NCBI GenBank assembly: GCA_003140705.1
Contig: PLKU01000468.1
Coordinates: forward strand, 6,715-13,123
Direction: 5' to 3'
Length of the DNA stretch: 6,409 nucleotides
DNA from: Acidobacteriaceae bacterium
GTDB taxonomy: Bacteria; Acidobacteriota; Terriglobia; Terriglobales; Acidobacteriaceae
Under the pieces are notes generated by a model. It had not been told where the DNA came from, searched no databases, and was given only the letters and a program-made list of their open reading frames with translations. This document shows, one piece after another, positions 1 to 5,973 of this stretch. A program made the translations under genes and the position numbers. Positions within the stretch are counted from its first letter, which is position 1. Every line of letters begins with the position of its first letter.

Positions 1-2148
1 CTTTGCAGAGGACTTGGCCGGCCCCAGCCTTGCCTCGCCCGCGATATTCATTCCCGCCTTACGCAGGCCTTCAATGACATGCTCGGCAAACTCTGGCTGC
101 CAGAATTTCCCAAGTTCTATCCTCTCCGCACCCGCAAAATCCGGTCGCATGGTAAGCAGGTCGCGTGCCGCCCGTTGCGCAGCTTCAACTTCGCCAAGCT
201 GTCCGTAGATTGCGGCCAGCAGAAGGTGGCTGCGCCAAAGGCTCGGCATGTTGACTTTCAGGGCAAACTCGAGTGCGGTGCGATAATCTTCCTCGTGGTA
301 CGCCCGGTGCGACGGCGCAAACCAGTACCATCCAGGAAAGTTCGGATTCAGGTTCCTGGCCTTTTCGGTCCAAGCGCACCCTCGCTCCCACTCCCCGCCA
401 TTCACCATGTAGTTGCCCATGTAGGCCAGGTTGAAGCCATCCATGGGGTTCAGCGCGACTGCCCGCTCGGCCGCGTTCCGGAATGCCTGTAGTTCCCGCT
501 GGAAAAACAGAACCGAGGCCAGGGCATGATGCGCGTAATGATTTGACGGCCCAACCTCGATCGCTCGCCGTGCAGTCGCCGAGGCCCGGCCAAGCGGATC
601 GGGAAGCAGGTTGAAGCCCTGCGAGTACTCTTCACGGTACATGATCGACAGCATGGCCCAGGCGTCGGCCTGGCCGGGCGCCTTTTCCACGGCCCGTTCC
701 AGCGCGGATCTTGCAAGGGCATGCTCTTCCGCATTAATTCGTTGCAGGTACGCAAAGCTGCGCAGCACAGCCTCATAGGGAGTCAGCTGATCGGGTGTCC
801 GGTTGCGCAGTGATTCTCCCATCGTTTGCGCCAGCACCCCACGCGAGTCAGCCACCGTTGAAACGATGCGCGGCACAAGTTCGTCCTGCAGGTCGAACAG
901 GGCCTCTGGGCTGAATGTTCGCACATACGTCTCCGCCCAAAGGTGAGCGCCGGTGGTTGCATCCACAAGTTGCGCGGCGATGCGCACCTTGCTCCCCGCC
1001 TGACGCACGGTTCCCTCCATCACATAACGGGCGCCAAGGTCTTTCGCGGCTGAGCTGACCTCAACAGCCTGGTTTGCGTAGCGCGAAGTCGCACTCCGCG
1101 CGATCACCCTCAGGTACGAGAATCGCGACATGCCGGCCACGATATCCTCGGTTAGTCCCTCCGCCAGCGCAGTCAAATCAGCGTCCGCACCACTGTACTT
1201 TAACGGCAGCACCGCGACCCAGAATCCCTCGTCGGCGCGGGCAGAACCGGAATTGGCAACAGGAACCGCGCGCGAGGTCGTGGTCGGGGCCGGCGTCTCC
1301 TGTTGCGCCTGTCGAGCCAAGTCACGAAACTCGTTGGCGACATCGCGCGCAGTCTGCACGCGGTGGCGCGGGTCCTTCTCGAGACAGCGGCGGACAATAC
1401 GGGCCAGATCGGCGGGCAGGTCAGGTCGAACTTCGCAGACGGAAATCGGGGCATCGCGAAGAACAGCAGAGATCAGTTCCGCGCTGGAGTCTCCCACGAA
1501 AGGCTGCTTCCCCGTCGCCATCTCGTGCAGCACAACACCCAGCGAGAATATGTCGGTTCGATGATCCAGAGGCCGCCCCGCAATCTGCTCTGGCGACATG
1601 TAAGCTGGAGTGCCCATGATCACCCCCATCTGCGTGTTTCCGAGCGATGTGCGGGTCGCATCGTCGAATTTCGCCGCACTCAACTCTTTGGCAAGCCCGA
1701 AGTCCAGGACCTTGACGCGGCCTTCGTTTGTGACCATCACGTTGGCAGGCTTCAGATCGCGATGGATGATTCCCTTCTCATGTGCAGCGGCGAGCGCATC
1801 TGCCAGTGCGCCGGCGATTTCGACAATCTGATGGGCGGAAAGCCCGCCGGCAGGAATCAGTCGATCCAGCGGCTGACCCTCAACCAATTCCATGGTCAGA
1901 AAGTAGGTGCCGTCGACTTCCTCAACGGAGTAGATCGTGACAATATGCGGATGATTGAGCGCAGCAACAGCGCGTGCTTCTCGCTGAAACCGAGCCAGGC
2001 GTTCGGGATCGTGCGCCATCTCGGCAGGCAGCACCTTGAGCGCCACATCGCGACCGAGCTTGGTGTCGGTGGCGCGATACACCTCGCCCATGCCGCCTGC
2101 CCCAATCGCTGCCGTGACTTGATAATGCGAGAGCCTGCGACCTATCAG
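1..2148 (-). CDS. Ser/Thr protein kinase with TolB-like domain and TPR-like C-terminus (kinase A; 3' end cut by window)
   Basis: The frame is open from 2148 to base 1 (716 codons) with no stop, so the C-terminus lies outside the window. Counting from the CTG at 2148, residues 9 to about 275 are a Hanks-type kinase: glycine loop GAGGMGEV (16-23), Lys38, alphaC Glu57, HRDLKPAN (129-136, catalytic Asp131), DFG (149-151) and GTPAYMSPE (179-187). All catalytic residues are present, so an active ATP-dependent Ser/Thr kinase is expected. A Pro/Thr-rich linker (about 280-308) leads to a TolB-like domain starting at VAVLPL (311-316) and including MEGTVRQAG and AQLVDATTGAHLWAE. From about 455 come TPR-like helical repeats (ERAVEKAPG, AERAVALNP, ARNLNPNFPGWYWF). 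I see no membrane segment or signal peptide, so the protein should be cytoplasmic. The segment GLRKAG near base 60 resembles the extreme C-terminus of related tails, so little is probably missing. The gene is divergent from paralogue B. Substrate and input signal are unknown. Confidence 0.93.
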   Translation of the reverse strand, partial: MIGRRLSHYQVTAAIGAGGMGEVYRATDTKLGRDVALKVLPAEMAHDPERLARFQREARAVAALNHPHIVTIYSVEEVDGTYFLTMELVEGQPLDRLIPAGGLSAHQIVEIAGALADALAAAHEKGIIHRDLKPANVMVTNEGRVKVLDFGLAKELSAAKFDDATRTSLGNTQMGVIMGTPAYMSPEQIAGRPLDHRTDIFSLGVVLHEMATGKQPFVGDSSAELISAVLRDAPISVCEVRPDLPADLARIVRRCLEKDPRHRVQTARDVANEFRDLARQAQQETPAPTTTSRAVPVANSGSARADEGFWVAVLPLKYSGADADLTALAEGLTEDIVAGMSRFSYLRVIARSATSRYANQAVEVSSAAKDLGARYVMEGTVRQAGSKVRIAAQLVDATTGAHLWAETYVRTFSPEALFDLQDELVPRIVSTVADSRGVLAQTMGESLRNRTPDQLTPYEAVLRSFAYLQRINAEEHALARSALERAVEKAPGQADAWAMLSIMYREEYSQGFNLLPDPLGRASATARRAIEVGPSNHYAHHALASVLFFQRELQAFRNAAERAVALNPMDGFNLAYMGNYMVNGGEWERGCAWTEKARNLNPNFPGWYWFAPSHRAYHEEDYRTALEFALKVNMPSLWRSHLLLAAIYGQLGEVEAAQRAARDLLTMRPDFAGAERIELGKFWQPEFAEHVIEGLRKAGMNIAGEARLGPAKSSAK
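2060..2091 (-). repeat. Left arm of a 32-bp perfect inverted repeat (glycine-loop codons of kinase A)
   Basis: On the minus strand these 32 bases are identical to plus-strand bases 2362-2393. They encode MGEVYRATDTK plus the first two bases of the next codon, from the end of the glycine loop into the following strand. Identity covers every third codon position, although the genes diverge strongly elsewhere. Confidence 0.9.
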
Positions 2149-2154
2149 ATCGGG

Positions 2155-2160
2155 CCTCCG
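2155..2160 (-). promoter_or_regulatory. Shine-Dalgarno sequence deciding the CTG start of kinase A
   Basis: On the minus strand CGGAGG lies six bases before the CTG at 2148-2146, which is ideal spacing. Between the in-frame stop TAG (2217-2215) and the glycine loop there is no in-frame ATG, GTG or TTG. The first in-frame ATG (2091) is inside the glycine loop and would destroy it. Starting at 2148 gives the N-terminus (M)IGRRLSHYQV, which matches the usual start of acidobacterial kinases (MIG..xSHYxI). A second CTG at 2172 has a weaker purine-rich leader and is less likely. Confidence 0.75.
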
Positions 2161-2211
2161 AGGGCTAGGCAGGTGTTCCCTGCGGCGTTCTGTGCGATGA
2201 AAGCAGGGCCA

Positions 2212-2239
2212 ATTCTACACGAAGGCACGATCGAAACAA
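2212..2239 (-). promoter_or_regulatory. Candidate sigma70-type promoter for kinase A
   Basis: On the minus strand a -35-like TTGTTT (2239-2234) is separated by 16 bases from a good -10 box TAGAAT (2217-2212, one mismatch to TATAAT). Transcription would start near 2205, giving a leader of roughly 55 to 60 bases before the CTG start. The -35 box is only a half match (TTG). This is sequence matching only. Confidence 0.45.
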
Positions 2240-2256
2240 AGAGCGACTTACGCTCT
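2240..2256. promoter_or_regulatory. Inverted repeat in the divergent kinase control region (possible operator)
   Basis: AGAGCG and CGCTCT form perfect six-base arms around a five-base spacer, ACTTA. The repeat abuts the -35 box of the candidate kinase A promoter and lies where a -35 box for kinase B would be expected, so a protein bound here could affect both genes. An operator role is inference; a six-base repeat can also occur by chance. Confidence 0.3.
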
Positions 2257-2267
2257 ACGATACTCGA

Positions 2268-2273
2268 TATAAA
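2268..2273 (+). promoter_or_regulatory. Candidate -10 box for kinase B
   Basis: TATAAA differs from the consensus TATAAT at one position and would place transcription start about 20 bases before the ATG at 2302. I find no convincing -35 hexamer 16 to 18 bases upstream; that position is occupied by the AGAGCG-N5-CGCTCT inverted repeat. The promoter may therefore be weak, activator-dependent or read by another sigma factor. Confidence 0.3.
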
Positions 2274-2301
2274 GGTGATACGATCCGGTCTACGGGAAAC
2301 C

Positions 2302-4500
2302 ATGTCCAAACCAACCACTATTGCGCATTACACCCTCACGGCCAAGCTCGGTGAAGGGGGTATGGGCGAGGTGTATCGCGCCACCGACACCAAACTGGAT
2401 CGGGAAGTGGCCATCAAAATTCTGCCCGCGGCAGTGGCCAACGACCCTGAGAGGTTGGCAAGGTTCAAGCGCGAGGCGAAGGTACTGGCATCGCTGAATC
2501 ACCCCAACATCGCCACGATATTTGGCGTGGAAGAGGGTGCGCTGGTGATGGAGCTCATCGAGGGCGACACGCTTGTGGATCTGATTGCAAAGGGCCCGAT
2601 CGATGTTCAAGAAGCGCTGCGCATTGCAGATCTGATCGCAGGCGCACTGGAATATGCGCACGGGCAAGGAGTCATCCATCGGGATCTGAAGCCGGCCAAC
2701 GTCAAGGCTGCGAGCCGGGTAAAGGTGCTGGACTTCGGGCTGGCCAAGGTGCATGAGGCGGACCCGTCCGACGCAACCATCACCGGTGCCACGCAGATGG
2801 GAACGATTCTTGGAACGGCGGCTTACATGTCGCCCGAGCAGGCTGCGGGAAAGTTGGTTGACGCCCGCTCCGACGTGTTTTCATTTGGAGTGCTCTTATA
2901 CGAGATGCTCTCAGGCAAGCGGGCCTTTTCCGAGGAGACTCCGATTTCAACGATTGCGGCTGTTCTTCACAAGGAACCGCGGCCCCTGCGAGAGGTCGCG
3001 CCTCAGGTGCCGGCAGAGCTCGACTCTGTGGTTTCCCACTGCATGACAAAAGACCCGTGCGCGCGTTTTTCGAGCATGAGTCTGCTGAAGCAAGCGCTCG
3101 CGAAGGTAGCCCAGCCCTCTGCCCACCAGCCAGAAGCCGCTTCCATCGCCGTGCTGCCCTTCGTCAATCTGAGCGCGGATAAGGAGAACGAGTATTTCAG
3201 CGACGGACTGGCCGAAGAAATTCTGATCGCGTTGAGTCAGGTTGACGGCCTGCGTGTGGCCGCGAGGAGTTCGTCGTTCTCGTTTAAGGGCAAGAACACG
3301 GAGGTCAGCGAGATTGCCTCCAAACTTCGCGTTGTCAACATTCTTGACGGCAGCGTTCGGCGCGCCGGCAATCGGGTCCGCGTCACCGCCCAATTGGTGG
3401 ACGCCAGAAACGGCTTCCAACTGTGGTCCGACCGCTACGACAGGCAGATGGAGGATATCTTCGCCGTCCAGGATGAGATTGCGCGCGCCATTGCCGAACA
3501 ACTCAAGGTCACTCTCGGGGCGGGCGTCAAACCCGCGACGAAGAATCTGGAGGCCTACGAGCTTTACCTCAAAGGCCGTCACCTGTGCAGCCAGCGGATG
3601 GTCTCCACAGTTCGCCTGGGCATGAAATGTTTCCAACAGGCCATTGAGCTCGATCCAAGATTCGCGCTTGCTTACTCAGGTCTCGCGGACTGCTACGGCA
3701 TTCTCAGGGTCTATGGATGGATCTCGCACGAAGATGGCAGGGAGCCCGCGCTGGCCGCCATGGCTAAAGCCGCAGAACTTGCCCCAGAGCTCTGGGAAGT
3801 CAGCTTCACGCGCGCCTTCTATACCTTCTACTTTGTCTCGAAATGGCGTGAGGCCGGGCCATACTTCCAGAAAGCCATCAAGCTCAATCCCCGCTCGTCG
3901 CTGGCGCAAGCGTACTACGGCTTATTCCTGGCCATGGAGCGTCGCCCGGAGGAATCGATAGAGCATGCGGTGCTGGGATGCCAGTTGGATCCGCTGAGTC
4001 CGTTCATCCACGCCCTTGCCGCCTGCGCTTTCGTCATTTCCAAGCGTTTTGAAGATGGGCTGAGCTACGCTTCGCAGGCAGTGAGCCTGCAACCGGACTA
4101 CCTGTTTGGCCATTGGATTAAGGGGCTCTCGGAGTGCTATCTCGGGAGGGAACTGGAGGCCATTGAGACCCTGGAACACGTCAGCTCCGTTTCCCGCGCA
4201 CCCATCTTCATCGGCCTGTTAGGAGCTGCGTACGCGCGCGCCGGGCGCAGCGAAGATGCCAAACGGCTGTTGTGCGAGTTGGAGGAGCGGAGCAGCCGCG
4301 GCGAATTTGTTCCAGCCTTCGCCCCACTAACCATCTATGTTGATTTGGGCGATATTCCAGCCGTTCGGCAGGCGCTCTCGCAGGCTATCGCTGAATCCAC
4401 TCCAGCATTCGATCTTGCTCTTACCTGCGCTCTTCCCCTCGATCAATTCCGGAACGATCCCGAGATCAACCGAATGCTCGTTGAAATGTTTGGTTACTGA
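2302..4500 (+). CDS. Ser/Thr protein kinase with TolB-like domain and TPR repeats (kinase B)
   Basis: Predicted protein of 732 residues. The ATG at 2302 gives the family N-terminus MSKPTTIAHYTLTAKLGEGG and has a weak GGGA four bases upstream. The frame stays open far upstream, but that part is antisense to kinase A and has no kinase-like content. Residues 10 to about 265 are the kinase: GEGGMGEV (17-24), Lys39, alphaC Glu58, HRDLKPAN (126-133, catalytic Asp128), DFG (144-146) and AAYMSPEQ (173-180). A short linker leads to a TolB-like domain from VLPF (284-287), with SDGLAEEI, LDGSVRRAG and LWSDRYDR, to about residue 405. TPR-like repeats follow from about 415 to 720 (FQQAIELDP, FQKAIKLNP, GLLGAAYARAGRSEDA). 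No membrane segment is visible, so it should be a soluble cytoplasmic kinase. Compared with kinase A, the domain is four residues shorter before MELIEG and two shorter between HRDLKPAN and DFG, and it has GTAAY where A has GTPAY. Substrate is unknown. Confidence 0.94.
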   Translation: MSKPTTIAHYTLTAKLGEGGMGEVYRATDTKLDREVAIKILPAAVANDPERLARFKREAKVLASLNHPNIATIFGVEEGALVMELIEGDTLVDLIAKGPIDVQEALRIADLIAGALEYAHGQGVIHRDLKPANVKAASRVKVLDFGLAKVHEADPSDATITGATQMGTILGTAAYMSPEQAAGKLVDARSDVFSFGVLLYEMLSGKRAFSEETPISTIAAVLHKEPRPLREVAPQVPAELDSVVSHCMTKDPCARFSSMSLLKQALAKVAQPSAHQPEAASIAVLPFVNLSADKENEYFSDGLAEEILIALSQVDGLRVAARSSSFSFKGKNTEVSEIASKLRVVNILDGSVRRAGNRVRVTAQLVDARNGFQLWSDRYDRQMEDIFAVQDEIARAIAEQLKVTLGAGVKPATKNLEAYELYLKGRHLCSQRMVSTVRLGMKCFQQAIELDPRFALAYSGLADCYGILRVYGWISHEDGREPALAAMAKAAELAPELWEVSFTRAFYTFYFVSKWREAGPYFQKAIKLNPRSSLAQAYYGLFLAMERRPEESIEHAVLGCQLDPLSPFIHALAACAFVISKRFEDGLSYASQAVSLQPDYLFGHWIKGLSECYLGRELEAIETLEHVSSVSRAPIFIGLLGAAYARAGRSEDAKRLLCELEERSSRGEFVPAFAPLTIYVDLGDIPAVRQALSQAIAESTPAFDLALTCALPLDQFRNDPEINRMLVEMFGY
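2362..2393 (+). repeat. Right arm of a 32-bp perfect inverted repeat (glycine-loop codons of kinase B)
   Basis: Identical to the minus strand of 2091-2060. The two arms are 270 bases apart and face each other across the divergent control region. The flanking bases differ at both ends (GGC versus GGT codon before; AAG versus AAA lysine codon after). Confidence 0.9.
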
Positions 4501-4566
4501 AGGCTCCGAATTGAAACGCAGAATCTGCTCTAAAAGTTCCAGTGGATTCTAGAAGATCCAAGTGCG

Positions 4567-4600
4567 GTTCCCCGCGACCGACCTCCAGGTAGCGGGGAAC
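4567..4600. terminator. Strong hairpin between convergent genes, possible bidirectional terminator
   Basis: GTTCCCCGC (4567-4575) and GCGGGGAAC (4592-4600) form a perfect nine-base, mostly G:C stem. The 16-base loop can fold further as ACC-TCCA-GGT (4581-4590). It sits 67 bases past the stop of kinase B and about 65 bases past the stop of the convergent beta-barrel gene. Neither strand has a T-run after the stem, so it is not a classical intrinsic terminator; it may act with Rho, protect 3' ends, or separate the two convergent transcripts. Confidence 0.5.
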
Positions 4601-4664
4601 TATCAGGCAGCGTCTTGCAATGATGGCGCTGGTAATCACTCCTGCCTTGTGCTTTCTCAATCTC

Positions 4665-5537
4665 TCATTGGCTTAACTTTTTCCGGCTCCAGCTGAAGCG
4701 GCGGCCAATGATACCCTTCACAATCAAATGGTCGGTAGACGCTGTCGCACCGATGCCCACTCCGAAATTGATCTCCCATTTCGGAGAGACGTCGAGATCG
4801 GTTGCGACGAAGAGTTGCTGTTCCTGGTCGTGAAGAGCGTCGAAGCTGGCAAGGTCACCATAGGATGCGTAATATTCGATGCCGGCATTCACCTTCTTCG
4901 TAAAGTCGTACCCTACCTTGACGTTGGGTGAAAACGTGACCCCCTGATGCACGCTGGGACCGTGCCAGGAGCGATCGAGCGTGGGATTGAACGCGAGGTA
5001 CCAACGGCCCACCTGCTTATCGATGATCGGACGGATCTCCCAGGTCCAGGTGTCAGGGGAGTAGCGGGCGCGCTGATATCCGATCTCGTTGGAAATGCTT
5101 AGCCCTACCGGTAAGTGCCAGCTGTCAGGAGCCCGTACCCTTGGCCGAATGTGATCTCCAACCCACTGCCAGCCTTCACCGGAGTTGATGCTGGTAAAAA
5201 TGTAAAAGCCCACCTCGGCCCAGTTGTTGATGCCTTGCGTAATCTCAACGGTCTCGTGCTCTGCATGGTTTGTCGGATAGGTGCCATCGGCAGTGTATGG
5301 CGAACCAGGCAATGCTTTCGAACCGTCGACCGTAAAGTTGCTATGCAGCTCCACCATCGTCGTTGAGGGCTTGACGGTGTCTGAGCCATAAACTTGGATT
5401 TCATAATTGTCTTGTGCGCACGACATCCCAGTGAGAAACAAATGGACCGCAGTGACCAGAACCAACGGCATCGTGGCTGGTAGCAAACTCCTCACGAGCC
5501 TGCACTCCGTTGCAAGATAGCAAGTTCTGATTCTCAC
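4665..5537 (-). CDS. Secreted, probably outer-membrane beta-barrel protein of unknown function
   Basis: Predicted 290 residues from a GTG at 5537, which has GAGGTGA well placed upstream. A hydrophobic segment (about 23-38, PLVLVTAVHLFLTG) followed by SCA|QDNY looks like a Sec signal peptide cut by signal peptidase I near residue 42. An alternative GTG at 5495, with CGGAG nine bases upstream, would give a more ordinary 28-residue signal peptide and a 276-residue protein. The mature part opens with YEIQVYGSDTVKP and MVELHSNFT, then shows alternating polar/hydrophobic stretches rich in Tyr, Trp and Gly (WYLAFNPTLDRSW, NVKVGYDFTKKVNAGIEYY, WEINFGVGIGAT, LIVKGIIGRRFSW), as in outer-membrane barrels. 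From memory, similar uncharacterised proteins occur in Acidobacteria and are loosely like the MetA-pathway phenol-degradation transporter-type family; I could not verify this. It lacks a lipobox, since GMSC does not fit. It is convergent with kinase B, so not co-transcribed with it. Ligand and role are unknown. Confidence 0.85.
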   Translation of the reverse strand: MRIRTCYLATECRLVRSLLPATMPLVLVTAVHLFLTGMSCAQDNYEIQVYGSDTVKPSTTMVELHSNFTVDGSKALPGSPYTADGTYPTNHAEHETVEITQGINNWAEVGFYIFTSINSGEGWQWVGDHIRPRVRAPDSWHLPVGLSISNEIGYQRARYSPDTWTWEIRPIIDKQVGRWYLAFNPTLDRSWHGPSVHQGVTFSPNVKVGYDFTKKVNAGIEYYASYGDLASFDALHDQEQQLFVATDLDVSPKWEINFGVGIGATASTDHLIVKGIIGRRFSWSRKKLSQ

Positions 5538-5540
5538 TCA

Positions 5541-5547
5541 TCACCTC
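5541..5547 (-). promoter_or_regulatory. Shine-Dalgarno sequence supporting the GTG start at 5537
   Basis: On the minus strand GAGGTGA matches seven bases of the AGGAGGTGA consensus, and its GAGG core lies six bases before the GTG at 5537. An out-of-frame ATG overlaps this stretch at 5541-5539 but opens only a short, unconvincing reading frame. The match favours the longer form of the secreted protein, although a GTG at 5495 remains possible. Confidence 0.5.
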
Positions 5548-5745
5548 GGGCGGGCCACATGGCCTTGGCCTTGCATTCGTCGATGCGGTTGTGCGCGCTC
5601 ATGGCGGGTTTGTCACGGCATTCAATCGCCAGAGCTGTGGTGCGCAGATCAGTGTGACACCGATACGTGCAGTCAAAAGCCTTACGGAAACCCCAATGGC
5701 GGTGGCCCAACCTAAGGTCAGCTATATATTAGCCGAAAGAATCCA

Positions 5746-5973
5746 GTGACTCATCCGGCGATCGCCAGAGGTTTGCTCGCGCTCGTGTGTGGGATGCAAG
5801 CAGGAGCGACAATCGCAATCGACATGAATCGCACCCATGCGACCAATCCGCTTTGGCCGACACTTGCAAGGTTTCACCCAGTGTGGCAGGGGGTCCTTTC
5901 CGCATTTTTGGCCAGCGCTGCGATCTTGGCATTTCCAACAGTTTTGGTGATGGTTGCTCTTTTCAGGAATTGA
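5746..5973 (+). CDS. Small two-helix membrane protein, hypothetical (possibly truncated)
   Basis: 75 residues from a GTG at 5746; the only leader is a weak AAAGA, and an in-frame TAA lies at 5713. Residues 8-26 (RGLLALVCGMQAGATIAID) and 49-73 (GVLSAFLASAAILAF and the rest of that stretch) are hydrophobic and read as two membrane helices. They are joined by a polar loop with NPLWPTLARFHPVWQ, ending in the positive tail RN. The Asn-Pro-Leu-Trp-Pro and Ala-Arg-Phe-His loop recalls small uncharacterised multi-helix membrane proteins (DUF6640-like, from memory only), which are usually longer with about four helices. If so, this is a shortened copy; I see no further membrane helix in any frame downstream. 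The even composition of the helices and the conserved-looking loop argue for a real gene. A TATATT at 5725-5730 could be a -10 box but lacks a -35 partner. No function can be assigned. Confidence 0.5.
   Translation: MTHPAIARGLLALVCGMQAGATIAIDMNRTHATNPLWPTLARFHPVWQGVLSAFLASAAILAFPTVLVMVALFRN

Noticed and set aside
1074..1619. Plus-strand frame of 181 codons
   Set aside because: Arg/Pro/Ser-rich translation without domain content, wholly antisense to the linker and TolB-like part of kinase A.
1303..2301. A plus-strand frame open for 333 codons upstream of, and in frame with, kinase B, suggesting a 1065-residue protein
   Set aside because: It is exactly antisense, codon on codon, to kinase A. 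It stays open because the antisense stops correspond to TTA, CTA and TCA, which the GC-rich gene rarely uses. The kinase B protein begins with its family N-terminus at 2302.
2947..3636. Minus-strand frame of 229 codons
   Set aside because: Lies antisense within kinase B, whose own frame carries clear domain motifs; the antisense translation shows no recognisable family.
4728..4931. Plus-strand frame of 67 codons
   Set aside because: Antisense to the secreted protein, without ribosome binding site or recognisable content.
5399..5440. Possible lipoprotein signal around GMSC in the secreted protein
   Set aside because: The residues before Cys (Gly-Met-Ser) do not fit the Leu-Ala/Ser-Gly/Ala-Cys pattern, while SCA|Q fits signal peptidase I.
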